The notes beneath the pieces are model-generated. The model had not been told where the DNA came from and did no database searches. It saw nothing but the letters and a program-made list of their open reading frames with translations. From the NCBI GenBank assembly GCA_900313005.1, contig ONZJ01000002.1, positions 3,019,303 through 3,083,302 of the forward strand: a DNA stretch of 64,000 nt, in the 5' to 3' direction. This document shows positions 1 to 8,169 of this stretch, piece after piece; positions within the stretch are counted from its first letter, which is position 1; every line of letters begins with the position of its first letter. Made by a program: the position numbers and the translations under genes. The DNA is from Rhodobacteraceae bacterium EL129 (GTDB lineage Bacteria; Pseudomonadota; Alphaproteobacteria; Rhodobacterales; Rhodobacteraceae).

Positions 1-125
1 GGCTCCAGCCTTGGCTGCTTTGGCCCATGCAAATGTTTGACCGACCGGCGAAACCGCTGTTGGTGACGCGCCTTGGCGGCCTTGGTACGAAGCCGCGTCA
101 GCAAGGAAAGGGAAGCGTCAGCCAT
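1..125 (-). CDS. partial unknown protein (N-terminal 41 codons)
   Basis: An open frame starts at ATG 125-123 on the minus strand and runs off the window edge without a stop. It begins MADASLSLLTRLR and is rich in Arg, Lys and His, with no signal peptide or membrane segment in the visible part. The start lies two bases after the stop of the membrane protein at 128-682, which suggests the same transcript. The ribosome binding site is weak (GGTAA). I do not recognise the family; too little is visible to assign a function. Confidence 0.4.
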   Translation of the reverse strand, partial: MADASLSLLTRLRTKAAKARHQQRFRRSVKHLHGPKQPRLE

Positions 126-127
126 CG

Positions 128-682
128 TTACCAAATCATCCGGGCTATAAGTGTCACTAAGGCAACCGGCACCAGCGTAGCGTGCAGGATATGGTCAAAA
201 TAGTTACTGCTGCCGATTTTGAACACCCACATCGCCTGCCCGGCCACAGCGATGAGTGGCACCATCCAATTGCCCGTCAAAACACCGTAAGCACACAACA
301 GCAGAACAACCACCGCTACTGGCTTGGGGTGATATCCATACCTATATGGATCAGAGGGCACGACCCCGAACACCGTGGCCAAAAAGGCAACGTAGAGGAT
401 CAGGAAAAGGACGAGCTCTAGTGCAGCGAACTCAGGCAAGGGCAAACCCAATGTTCTTAGCGCCTGCCCGACAATCAACAGAGGCAGCACGATCCCGATT
501 GGGTCGAACAAGGCCATGATACCACGCACGACCATGTTGTGACGCAGGAAAGTGGCGGCGCCCCCACCCATCAAAGCCCCCGCCACCAGTGCGGGTAAAC
601 CACCCATGAATAGGGACAATAGTCCCCAGCACATCCAAGCGATGACGCAGGCCAACGCAATATCTGTGTAGCGCGCACTCAT
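128..682 (-). CDS. conserved membrane protein of unknown function
   Basis: This 184-residue protein is almost entirely hydrophobic. It has roughly five to six predicted membrane helices separated by short loops, and a cytoplasmic-looking patch near residues 110-120 (SDPYRYGYHPKP). There is no signal peptide beyond the first helix and I recognise no catalytic motif. Its ATG overlaps the stop of the sialidase-like gene by four bases (ATGA), so the two are translationally coupled and probably act together at the inner membrane. The family is not recognised; a role in envelope glycan or lipid handling is only a guess from the neighbour. Confidence 0.75.
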   Translation of the reverse strand: MSARYTDIALACVIAWMCWGLLSLFMGGLPALVAGALMGGGAATFLRHNMVVRGIMALFDPIGIVLPLLIVGQALRTLGLPLPEFAALELVLFLILYVAFLATVFGVVPSDPYRYGYHPKPVAVVVLLLCAYGVLTGNWMVPLIAVAGQAMWVFKIGSSNYFDHILHATLVPVALVTLIARMIW

Positions 683-1794
683 TGCGTATCAATCCAGGAT
701 TGATTGAACACGAATGCGCGGATGCCACCTTTAGTGCCGTGTGAATAGGTCAACACGATCTCGCCATCAGGTAGGCGACGCATCATCGGATACCGGGCAT
801 CGCCTGCGTTTTGTTCCAACGTGTGAATGGCACGCCAGCTGTTACCTTCGTCTTCGGACAAGGCGAGGCTGAGGCTGTGTGCCCCGGTGGCATCGTCGTT
901 CATCGCCATCAAAACGCGTCCCGCGCCAATGCAGAGGGCCGCGACAGGCGCGCTGGGATTAGGCAAGGTGGTCTTCTCGGCGTTGCTCCAGCTTTTGCCA
1001 CCATCCTCCGTGCGGCTTAGAAGCAGCACACCGCTGGGGTCAAAGTCGCGCAGATAGGCAATTGCACGTTCAGGACCAAGGGCCACGATCATTGGCTGAA
1101 TGGGTTTTTCCCCTTCACCTGCCATCCGGCGCAAATCACAGGCTCGCCCATCCCGACCCAACCTGACAAAGGCACCGTGTGTTGCGCCCATCTCAAAGTA
1201 GGCGGGCAAGGCAAAGCTGCCATCTGCCATTTCGACCATCGGCGATTTCACCAGATAGGATCTATTCAGAAAGGGAGAGAGGTTCAGCTTGCGTGCATAT
1301 TGCGCGGCACCATGTCCCAGACGCAGATCCGCAACCGAGGCCATGGCCCAGCCACCCACCGAGACCACCGTGGCAAAGATGCTTTGGGGTATGGTTTCAT
1401 TCTCAACCGTGTTTCCCAAGGTAACCACCAATTGTTCGGGATCAAACGCCCCGCTCAACTCTTTGCGCGTGACCAAAGGCGCCGGAGAATCGGCCTGCCA
1501 GTTTTCTTCGGTTCGAACGCAACGCACCGCATGGATGTCCACATCTGCCTGTGCCTCGGCAGAGCCTTCGAACCACAGAATTGAAAACCCGTCATCCTCC
1601 TTCAGAATGGAGGGAGAATGAGCTTGTCCCCGAGGTGCAGTGTAGTCAAATACCTGTTCAAAATATGGAACGCCGTGCGACGCAGGTTCTTGGGGTATGG
1701 TAAATTGCCAAACCAGTTGTTCTCGCTTTCGCCAGGCCATAACACTCAGCCCGACGCTGACCAATGCCAGAAAAAGAACAAACGCTGTCGTCAT
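679..1794 (-). CDS. membrane-anchored BNR/sialidase-like beta-propeller protein
   Basis: This 371-residue protein has one N-terminal hydrophobic helix (about residues 2-20) followed by KRE, which fits a membrane anchor with the rest outside the cytoplasm. The body resembles the BNR-repeat sialidase superfamily: two Asp-box motifs of the S/T-x-D-x-G-x-x-W type are visible (RTEDGGKSW and LSEDEGNSW), and the end reads RRLPDGEIVLTYSH. Family members are six-bladed propellers, some of which cleave sialic acids, but the fold alone does not prove hydrolase activity. It lies seven bases after the quinone oxidoreductase gene and overlaps the membrane protein gene downstream by four bases. Confidence 0.8.
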   Translation of the reverse strand: MTTAFVLFLALVSVGLSVMAWRKREQLVWQFTIPQEPASHGVPYFEQVFDYTAPRGQAHSPSILKEDDGFSILWFEGSAEAQADVDIHAVRCVRTEENWQADSPAPLVTRKELSGAFDPEQLVVTLGNTVENETIPQSIFATVVSVGGWAMASVADLRLGHGAAQYARKLNLSPFLNRSYLVKSPMVEMADGSFALPAYFEMGATHGAFVRLGRDGRACDLRRMAGEGEKPIQPMIVALGPERAIAYLRDFDPSGVLLLSRTEDGGKSWSNAEKTTLPNPSAPVAALCIGAGRVLMAMNDDATGAHSLSLALSEDEGNSWRAIHTLEQNAGDARYPMMRRLPDGEIVLTYSHGTKGGIRAFVFNQSWIDTQ

Positions 1795-1801
1795 CGGCGT
1801 T

Positions 1802-2785
1802 TCAGCCCACCTTCAGGACAATCTTACCGATATGACTGCCCTCTTCCATATGCGCATGGGCGGCACCTGCCTCGGCCAGAGGATACTCGCTGTCCATGAC
1901 CGGCTTGATCCGGCCTGTGCTCAGCATCGGCCAAACCTGCGTTCTGAGGGCATCGGCTATTTGGACTTTGGCCAAATCAGACTGTGGCCGCAACGTCGAC
2001 CCTGTGATGGTCAGTCGGCGCATCATGACCTGAGCAAAGTTGAGCTCTACCTTGGGCCCTTGCAAGAAGGCGATTTGAACGAGCCGCCCGTCATTGGCCA
2101 GTGATTTCACGTTGCGCGGCAGATAGTCCCCACCGACCATGTCTAGGATCAGATTTGCACCACCTTCGGCTTTGAGGACCTCCACGAAATCCTGTTCACG
2201 GTAGTTGATCGCCAGATCGGCCCCCAGCTCGGCACACACGCGGCACTTTTCATCTGACCCTGCGGTGGCAAAGACCCGCGCGCCAAAGGCTTTGGCCAGT
2301 TGAATGGCTGTTGTGCCAATCCCGCTGGAGCCGCCGTGCACCAGGAATCGTTCACCCGCTTGCAAGGCACCACGTTGAAAGACGTTGGACCACACGGTGA
2401 AAAACGTCTCGGGCAGGCAGGCTGCTTCGCGCATCGCCATGCCATCAGGGATGGGCAGGCAATGCGCCGCCGGGGTCGCAACATATTCGGCATAGCCTCC
2501 TCCGGGCAACAAGGCGCAGACCTTGTCACCAACCGCGAGGTTTGAAACGCCTTCACCCAGGTCCACCACCTCGCCCGAGGCTTCAAGTCCGGGCAGATCG
2601 CTGGCAGTTGGAGGCGGCGCATACAGACCAGCCCGTTGTAAGGCATCTGGTCGATTCACGCCGGCCCACGCCACGCGCAGGATCACCTCGCCGGGACGCG
2701 GCGAGGGGCGCGGGCGCGAGGTCAGTTGCAGCACTTCGGGACCACCGGCTTGCGTGATCTCAACGGCACTCATCATCTGGCTCAT
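1802..2785 (-). CDS. NAD(P)H quinone oxidoreductase, zeta-crystallin/PIG3 type
   Basis: This 327-residue protein is a medium-chain dehydrogenase/reductase without structural zinc, of the zeta-crystallin/PIG3 subgroup. Visible features are the N-terminal GroES-like domain (AGVNRPDALQRAGLY), the central quinone-reductase signature (FLVHGGSSGIGTTAIQLAKA) with its NADPH-binding glycine turn, and the end EEGSHIGKIVLKVG. The family reduces quinones by one electron using NADPH in the cytosol. It follows COQ9 with a 16-base gap, so it is probably co-transcribed with a ubiquinone-related gene. The specific substrate cannot be read from the sequence. Confidence 0.9.
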   Translation of the reverse strand: MSQMMSAVEITQAGGPEVLQLTSRPRPSPRPGEVILRVAWAGVNRPDALQRAGLYAPPPTASDLPGLEASGEVVDLGEGVSNLAVGDKVCALLPGGGYAEYVATPAAHCLPIPDGMAMREAACLPETFFTVWSNVFQRGALQAGERFLVHGGSSGIGTTAIQLAKAFGARVFATAGSDEKCRVCAELGADLAINYREQDFVEVLKAEGGANLILDMVGGDYLPRNVKSLANDGRLVQIAFLQGPKVELNFAQVMMRRLTITGSTLRPQSDLAKVQIADALRTQVWPMLSTGRIKPVMDSEYPLAEAGAAHAHMEEGSHIGKIVLKVG

Positions 2786-2801
2786 AGGGGTCTTCCTTTA
2801 T

Positions 2802-3491
2802 TCACTTGGGGCCAGACCAGCGCCCGGGCATTCCCGCCTGCTGGGTGTCTGACGGCGCCTTGATACGACCCAGAACCGCAAGGGGACCGGCCATCAAGCC
2901 GCTGAGCAGCCTGTTCTCGCGCGCCTTGGCTTTGAATGTTTCAAACTGCATAACATTTTCGATACGCCGGTCGAGGAAGTCCCAAGATGCCGTATGACCA
3001 GCGCTGTCATCACCCAGCCAATAGAGAACCGTAGATCCATAGACGCCCGACAGGGTCGCACGTTTGGTATACCAGTTGATATCGTTTGAGCTGTCCCCGA
3101 GCGCCGTCCATATCTTGTCGCAGGTTCCCCAAGTTAACTGCGCGCCCTCACCCGCGTGATGCGGCAACGCAAAAAGGGCCATGCCTCGGCGGACCAGTTC
3201 TTTGTCTTCAACCGCTTCAAGCCTCAGGCGCACGGCCGTTGCGATGCGATCACGGAAACGGAACTCTGACAGGTTTGCCTCGGCCAAATGGTCCAGCATC
3301 ACCTGATCCCCGGCCAAATGATAGGCCACAGCTAAATCCACTGCGCCGCGAGGACAGGCTGTTCGGGCGGCAGAGGCCTCCATCCCCGAATCCTCGATCG
3401 CGGCCTTGAAGGTCGTTTCGGTCCAGCCTTCAAAGGGCACATGTGCCAATGCCGCCTGTAAAAGTTGGGTTTTTGTGTCCTGTTGAGCCAT
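2802..3491 (-). CDS. COQ9-family ubiquinone biosynthesis protein
   Basis: This 229-residue protein matches the COQ9 family. It has an N-terminal TetR-like helical region (TQLLQAALAHVPFEGWTE) followed by the characteristic RGAVDLAVAYHLAGD stretch and a C-terminal Trp-rich segment ending in FETFKAKAREN. COQ9 proteins bind lipids and present ubiquinone intermediates to Coq7-type hydroxylases. The gene diverges from rpsU, an arrangement I recall from Rhodobacteraceae, and probably heads the operon that continues through the quinone oxidoreductase. The ATG at 3491-3489 is the natural start. Confidence 0.9.
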   Translation of the reverse strand: MAQQDTKTQLLQAALAHVPFEGWTETTFKAAIEDSGMEASAARTACPRGAVDLAVAYHLAGDQVMLDHLAEANLSEFRFRDRIATAVRLRLEAVEDKELVRRGMALFALPHHAGEGAQLTWGTCDKIWTALGDSSNDINWYTKRATLSGVYGSTVLYWLGDDSAGHTASWDFLDRRIENVMQFETFKAKARENRLLSGLMAGPLAVLGRIKAPSDTQQAGMPGRWSGPK

Positions 3492-3606
3492 GCCAGACCT
3501 TTCAAATCTGCGATAGGCGCACCCTAGACAAATAAACGAGGCTTTGCTATACGGCGCATTCCTGCAAATCCTTGCAACTTCAAACTAGAAAGGTGGTGAA
3601 AACCAC

Positions 3607-3813
3607 ATGCAGGTATCGGTTCGCGACAACAACGTCGATCAGGCCCTTCGGGCTCTGAAGAAAAAACTGCAGCGTGAAGGTGTGTTTCGTGAAATGAAGC
3701 TTAAGCAACATTTCGAGAAACCCTCCGAGAAAAAAGCACGCGAAAAAGCCGAGGCTATCCGCCGCGCGCGCAAGCTCGCCCGGAAAAAAGCCCAGCGCGA
3801 AGGAATGCTGTAA
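3607..3813 (+). CDS. rpsU: 30S ribosomal protein S21
   Basis: This 68-residue, strongly basic protein begins [20 protein letters not shown] and has the Arg/Lys-rich C-terminal tail ([12 protein letters not shown]) of bS21. S21 sits near the anti-Shine-Dalgarno end of 16S rRNA on the 30S subunit. The start is preceded by AAAGGTGG about ten bases upstream. A strong intrinsic terminator follows, so the gene appears to be monocistronic. It diverges from COQ9. Confidence 0.98.
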   Translation: MQVSVRDNNVDQALRALKKKLQREGVFREMKLKQHFEKPSEKKAREKAEAIRRARKLARKKAQREGML

Positions 3814-3852
3814 GCACTCTTTCTTGAGCGGTTTTGAAAACCAAAACGAGAC

Positions 3853-3886
3853 GACCCCCGGGCAGATGCTTCGGGGGTTTGTCTTT
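3853..3886 (+). terminator. intrinsic terminator of rpsU
   Basis: The stem ACCCCCG (3854-3860) pairs with CGGGGGT (3872-3878) around an 11-base loop and is followed by TTGTCTTTT. It lies 40 bases after the rpsU stop and has the usual stem plus T-rich tail of Rho-independent terminators. Confidence 0.85.
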
Positions 3887-3983
3887 TCTGGAACATAGGC
3901 GCTCAAAATACATCCAGATCGGATAAAGCTTGATCGCGCTGGGAGGCTCACTTATCTGAGGCAAACGCAACAAAGGGCGCTGT

Positions 3984-4646
3984 ATGAAACAGATTCAACA
4001 GATTGACCAAATGATCTTGGGACTGATTGCTTGTGTGCTGGTTCTGACCGTTGGTATCTTTTTGGCAAGCCCGTCATATTTTGCGCTCAGCTTCGCCGCC
4101 GAAGACGGATTGGTTGAGTATGGCACAGCGATTGCCCTCTTGGTGGCTTCCATCATCTTATTACGTAACGGATTTTCTCAGCGCAGCAATGGAACGAAGC
4201 TGGCTGTAGGTTTGACGTTTTTCTACGCGCTCTTGTTCTTTTTTGGCGCGGGAGAAGAAGTCTCCTGGGGTCAACGGATCTTTGGCTGGGAAACCAGCGA
4301 AGCGATGAAGGAAATCAATCGTCAGGATGAAACCACGATCCATAACATCGAAATTGGGGGCGTGGCTCTGACCAAACATCTGTTTGGCCCGGTCCTGACC
4401 ATCGCCATCCTGCTGTATCTTCTGGTTTTGCCTCTGGTTTACCCGAAGGTGAGTGGCATCAAGCAATTCATCGACCACATTGCACTGCCCGTTCCGGGTA
4501 AACGCCATGCTGTCCTGGCCTTGGTCGGCAGCCTAATCATCGCTTTGATCGACGTTGATCGCAAATGGGAAGTGTATGAACTAGTATTTGGCTTGCTGGT
4601 GGTCTCCATATTCCTATATCCGCAAAACCCTAGTCAAACGCGCTAA
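3984..4646 (+). CDS. conserved membrane protein with GEExSWGQR motif
   Basis: This 220-residue protein has about six predicted membrane helices (near residues 10-30, 46-60, 73-90, 128-150, 170-190 and 200-212). Between helices lies a polar stretch with GEEVSWGQRIFGW, then a Gln/Glu-rich segment and ETTIHNIEIGG. I recall uncharacterised bacterial membrane proteins with a similar GEExSWGQR plus H-N pattern. The clustered Glu, Arg and His residues at the membrane face could form an active site, but that is inference. It stands alone between rpsU and the aquaporin gene; no function is assigned. Confidence 0.8.
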   Translation: MKQIQQIDQMILGLIACVLVLTVGIFLASPSYFALSFAAEDGLVEYGTAIALLVASIILLRNGFSQRSNGTKLAVGLTFFYALLFFFGAGEEVSWGQRIFGWETSEAMKEINRQDETTIHNIEIGGVALTKHLFGPVLTIAILLYLLVLPLVYPKVSGIKQFIDHIALPVPGKRHAVLALVGSLIIALIDVDRKWEVYELVFGLLVVSIFLYPQNPSQTR

Positions 4647-4721
4647 GGGCCTTTGACGCACGGCGGTCCATTTTTCCCCGTGAAAAGCTGCCTGAATATG
4701 GCATGACGCTACCGTGAGAGG

Positions 4722-4740
4722 AGCCCGCGCCGGGCTTTTG
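4722..4740 (+). terminator. short hairpin with T-run ahead of aquaporin
   Basis: AGCCCG (4722-4727) and CGGGCT (4731-4736) form a six-base stem with a three-base loop and then TTTTG. It could terminate the upstream membrane-protein transcript or form part of the aquaporin leader, because it ends only about 20 bases before that start codon. Confidence 0.5.
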
Positions 4741-4756
4741 AACGGGAGACGACACA

Positions 4757-5455
4757 ATGAATAAAATGATTGCCGAATTTATTGGCACATTCACCCTTGT
4801 CTTGCTGGGCTGTGGCTCGGCTGTGATTGCAGGCGCTGATATTGGCCTTATGGGCATCAGTTTTGCCTTTGGTCTGGCCTTGATCGGTATGGCCTATGGA
4901 ATTGGCCCCGTTTCGGGCTGTCACATCAACCCCGCCGTGTCGCTGGGCGCTGTGGCCGCAGGTCGGATGGAAATCAGTGAGGCTGTACAATACATCATCG
5001 CCCAGGTGGCCGGTGCCATCGTGGCAGCACTTGTTCTTATGATGATCGCCTCGGGCAATGCTGACTATTCCGTCGCCGAAAACGGCTTGGGTCAAAACGG
5101 CTGGGGTGCGGGATACCTGGGCGAATACACCATGGGTGCAGCCTTTATTTTTGAAGTGGTGGCAACATTCCTCTTTGTGGTTGTGATCCTCGGTTCAACC
5201 GGTGCAGGCACTCCTTCTGCGATGGCCGGTCTGGCGATTGGTCTGGCACTGGTGGTGATCCACCTCGTTGGGATCAACGTCACCGGTGTGTCGGTGAACC
5301 CTGCGCGCTCGATCGGGCCCGCTCTGTTTGCAGGAACAACCGCTATTGGTCAGCTATGGCTCTTCATCGTGGCCCCGATCATCGGCGGTGTGGCGGCAGG
5401 TATCCTGTTCAAAACAGGTCTGCTGGACGGCCCTGACGCCGACGTTCTGAAGTAA
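4757..5455 (+). CDS. aqpZ: aquaporin Z, water channel
   Basis: This 232-residue, six-helix channel of the MIP family conducts water across the inner membrane. Both half-helix NPA motifs are present: HINPAVS at residues 58-60 and VNPARS at 181-183. His169 and Arg184 sit at the usual aromatic/arginine selectivity filter positions, which favours water over glycerol. The length matches the AqpZ family. It is preceded by GGGAGA before the ATG and appears to be monocistronic. An osmotic-stress role is known for the family; regulation is not evident here. Confidence 0.95.
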   Translation: MNKMIAEFIGTFTLVLLGCGSAVIAGADIGLMGISFAFGLALIGMAYGIGPVSGCHINPAVSLGAVAAGRMEISEAVQYIIAQVAGAIVAALVLMMIASGNADYSVAENGLGQNGWGAGYLGEYTMGAAFIFEVVATFLFVVVILGSTGAGTPSAMAGLAIGLALVVIHLVGINVTGVSVNPARSIGPALFAGTTAIGQLWLFIVAPIIGGVAAGILFKTGLLDGPDADVLK

Positions 5456-5482
5456 TCAGCACGGACTAAGAAGGGGGCGAGG

Positions 5483-6517
5483 TCAGATGATCTCGTCCTC
5501 ATCAAACAAAGGTGCCGCCTCCAAATGCGCGTTCACGCGTTCGGCGGCGGCATCCGCCCGAGGGGTATCGGCGATATGAAACAGCGCATCCCCCTCATAG
5601 ACCACGGGCATATTGGTGCGTCCGATGATGATCCCGGTGGTTTCACTCAGCACTTCTTCTTCGACATCGCCAAAGGGATCTGACACAGCGCCCAACACCG
5701 TGTCCGGTTCAACCGTGTCCCCGATCGTCAGATAGCCGCGAAAAACCCCGCCCACAGGTGCGCGGTACCAATGGGATTCCGTGCAAAATACAGGGGCTGC
5801 GCCCGGTTCGGGCAGACTGTCGGGGCCGATCATGTGCAGATGGTGCATCACCCGCAGGATGCCGGCGAGGCCCGCTCGTGCGGCCAGCTCATCAAACCGC
5901 AGCCCCTCACCTGCCTCGTAAAGCAACACGTCGACGCCCGTCTCCTCGGCGGCCATACGCAAAGATCCTTCGCGCAGTTTGGAATACATCATCACCGGCG
6001 CACCAAAGACGCGGCCCAGTTCCGCCAGACGCGGGTTGTCTGGCGTCAGACGGATTTGCGGCAGATTGGTGCGGTGGACGGCGGCGGAATGCAGGTCAAT
6101 CCCCAGATCCGCACGCTCCACCACTTCGGTCATGAAGATATGCGCCAGCCGTGACGCCATGGACCCTGCCGACAGCCCGGGAAACACCCGATTCAAATCG
6201 CGGCGATCGGGCAGATAACGCGAATGGTTCAGGAACCCGAAAGAGTTCACAATCGGCACCGCCAGCAGCGTGCCTGCAATGTTCTCGATCCCGTCGGCCT
6301 TGAGCAGCCGTCGTACGATTTCAACCCCGATCACCTCGTCCCCGTGAATAGCGGCTGAGACAAACATGACAGGGCCGGGTCGTTCACCGTGAATGACATG
6401 CACGGATAGATCGACAGGGGTGTGATCGGATAAGGTGCTGACCGGAATATCCACCGTCTGACGCATGCCGGGGGCGATGGAATGACCGTTGATCTCAAAG
6501 GGCGTGCGTGAACTCAT
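5483..6517 (-). CDS. succinylglutamate desuccinylase/aspartoacylase-family (M14) deacylase
   Basis: This 344-residue protein belongs to the AstE/AspA branch of zinc carboxypeptidase-fold hydrolases. The zinc ligands are visible as H58-x-x-E61 in AIHGDEVIG and H143 in GIDLHSA. The substrate-binding stretch PDRRDLNRVFPG follows at about 103-114. The C-terminal third is a beta-rich, biotinyl-like domain. Family members remove acyl groups from N-acyl amino acids, or act beside RimK-type ligases. No RimK, ast or ectoine genes are adjacent, so the substrate is unknown. It diverges from an aldehyde dehydrogenase gene across a region with an 11-bp inverted repeat. Confidence 0.85.
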   Translation of the reverse strand: MSSRTPFEINGHSIAPGMRQTVDIPVSTLSDHTPVDLSVHVIHGERPGPVMFVSAAIHGDEVIGVEIVRRLLKADGIENIAGTLLAVPIVNSFGFLNHSRYLPDRRDLNRVFPGLSAGSMASRLAHIFMTEVVERADLGIDLHSAAVHRTNLPQIRLTPDNPRLAELGRVFGAPVMMYSKLREGSLRMAAEETGVDVLLYEAGEGLRFDELAARAGLAGILRVMHHLHMIGPDSLPEPGAAPVFCTESHWYRAPVGGVFRGYLTIGDTVEPDTVLGAVSDPFGDVEEEVLSETTGIIIGRTNMPVVYEGDALFHIADTPRADAAAERVNAHLEAAPLFDEDEII

Positions 6518-6553
6518 AACAGGGTGTCCGAATTAGATTTGCATCCGCGATAC

Positions 6554-6613
6554 GCAATATCGTAACCGCTGTCCATGACCCCTGCCCTACCTTGAGTTTC
6601 TCTACGATATTGC
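6554..6613. promoter_or_regulatory. 11-bp perfect inverted repeat in divergent promoter region
   Basis: GCAATATCGTA (6554-6564) is repeated in inverted form as TACGATATTGC (6603-6613), with 38 bases between the arms. The left arm also overlaps a compact dyad, CGATA-N5-TATCG (6548-6562). The region separates the divergent deacylase and aldehyde dehydrogenase genes, so a shared regulator binding two sites with DNA looping is plausible. No regulator gene is adjacent. Confidence 0.55.
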
Positions 6614-6717
6614 CCGCCTTCTCTTGCGGCGACTGCGTCCGGGTGATTAGGTACAGCCAAACGCTAGGGACACGTCCCCAGCACGGACGAAATTTCACGA
6701 TCAAAGGAGAATACATC

Positions 6718-8163
6718 ATGATCGAGAAACGCCAATTTTACATCAACGGAGCATGGGTCGATCCGGTGGATGGCAAAGATCACAATGTGATCAACCCCGC
6801 CACGGAAGAGGCTTGTGCAGTGATCTCTCTGGGCGGTCAGGGCGATACGGATGCCGCTGTGGCCGCTGCCAAAGCCGCGTTCCCAGCCTGGATGGCGACC
6901 CCTCCGGCCGAGCGGATCGCGATGATTGAAAAGCTGCAAGCTGCCTACAACGCACGTGAAGAAGAAATGGCGCTGGCCATCAGCCTTGAGATGGGCGCGC
7001 CTATCGACATGTCACGCCAGCAGCAAGCGCCTTGTGGCACCGGCCATATCGCCAATTTCCTGAATGCTGCCAAAACGTATGAGTTTGAAAAGCCTTTGGG
7101 CGACGGCACCGATGGGGCCTACATCCGCAACGAGCCCATCGGTGTGACCGCTTTGATCACCCCGTGGAACTGGCCAATGAACCAGGTGACACTAAAAGTG
7201 GTCGCGGCGTTGGTCGCAGGCTGCACCATGGTTTTGAAACCCTCTGAGGAATCACCGCTGTCCGCCCTTCTGTTCGCCGAAATGATTGATGCGGCTGGCT
7301 TGCCCAAAGGCGTGTTCAACCTTGTCAACGGGGACGGTGTGGGCGTGGGCAGCCAGCTGACCGCGCATAAGGACGTGGATATGATCAGCTTCACCGGCTC
7401 AAGCCGTGCAGGCCAGCTGATTTCAAAGTCCGCTGCGGACACGCTAAAACGTGTGAGCCTTGAGCTGGGCGGCAAAGGGGCCAATCTGGTCTTTGCCGAT
7501 GCCGACGACAAAGCTGTCAAGCGCGGCGTGCTGCACTGCATGAACAACTCGGGCCAGTCGTGTAATGCTCCGACACGGATGTTCGTTCAGCGTGAGCGTT
7601 ACGACCAGGCCGTGGAAGAAGCTGCAGCTGTGGCGTCCAGCATTGAAGTGGGCAATCCGGCCGAGGAAGGCCGCCACATCGGCCCGGTGGTCAACGAAGC
7701 GCAGTTCAACAAAATTCAGGATCTGATCCAGAAAGGCATCGACGAAGGCGCACGCCTAGTTGCCGGAGGAACCGGGCGGCCAGACGGGTTGAACCGCGGC
7801 TTTTATGTCAAACCAACTGTTTTTGCCGATGTCAGCAACGATATGACCATCGCGCGGGAAGAAATCTTTGGCCCTGTGTTGTCGATCATCCCGTTTGACG
7901 GTGAAGAAGACGGCATCGCCATGGCGAATGATACGCCTTACGGGCTGACTGACTACCTTCAAACGCAGGATCAGGCGCGGGCCAACCGTGTTGGTGCTGC
8001 ACTGAGGGCCGGCATGGTTGAAATCAACGGCCAGTCGCGCGGTGCGGGTGCTCCCTTTGGTGGCATGAAGCAGTCCGGCAACGGACGCGAAGGCGGTCAT
8101 TGGGGCATCGAAGACTTTATCGAAGTCAAGTCGATCTCGGGTTACCGGCCCGACGCAGGCTGA
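6718..8163 (+). CDS. aldehyde dehydrogenase family protein
   Basis: This 481-residue NAD(P)-dependent aldehyde dehydrogenase has the full catalytic set: N151 in the TPWNWP motif, E249 in SLELGGK and nucleophile C282 in NSGQSCNAPTR. It is cytosolic and oxidises an aldehyde to an acid; the specific substrate cannot be read. The start at 6718 is chosen because AAAGGAGA lies seven bases upstream and the protein begins MIEKRQFYINGAW as usual for the family; an upstream in-frame start at 6592 would add 42 residues without family resemblance. The glycosyltransferase gene starts six bases after its stop. Confidence 0.92.
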   Translation: MIEKRQFYINGAWVDPVDGKDHNVINPATEEACAVISLGGQGDTDAAVAAAKAAFPAWMATPPAERIAMIEKLQAAYNAREEEMALAISLEMGAPIDMSRQQQAPCGTGHIANFLNAAKTYEFEKPLGDGTDGAYIRNEPIGVTALITPWNWPMNQVTLKVVAALVAGCTMVLKPSEESPLSALLFAEMIDAAGLPKGVFNLVNGDGVGVGSQLTAHKDVDMISFTGSSRAGQLISKSAADTLKRVSLELGGKGANLVFADADDKAVKRGVLHCMNNSGQSCNAPTRMFVQRERYDQAVEEAAAVASSIEVGNPAEEGRHIGPVVNEAQFNKIQDLIQKGIDEGARLVAGGTGRPDGLNRGFYVKPTVFADVSNDMTIAREEIFGPVLSIIPFDGEEDGIAMANDTPYGLTDYLQTQDQARANRVGAALRAGMVEINGQSRGAGAPFGGMKQSGNGREGGHWGIEDFIEVKSISGYRPDAG

Positions 8164-8169
8164 TCCCAC

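Noticed and set aside
3984..4646. CPBP intramembrane protease assignment for the GEExSWGQR membrane protein
   Set aside because: CPBP proteins use EExxxR; here the Arg is five residues after the Glu pair and the other CPBP motifs are missing.
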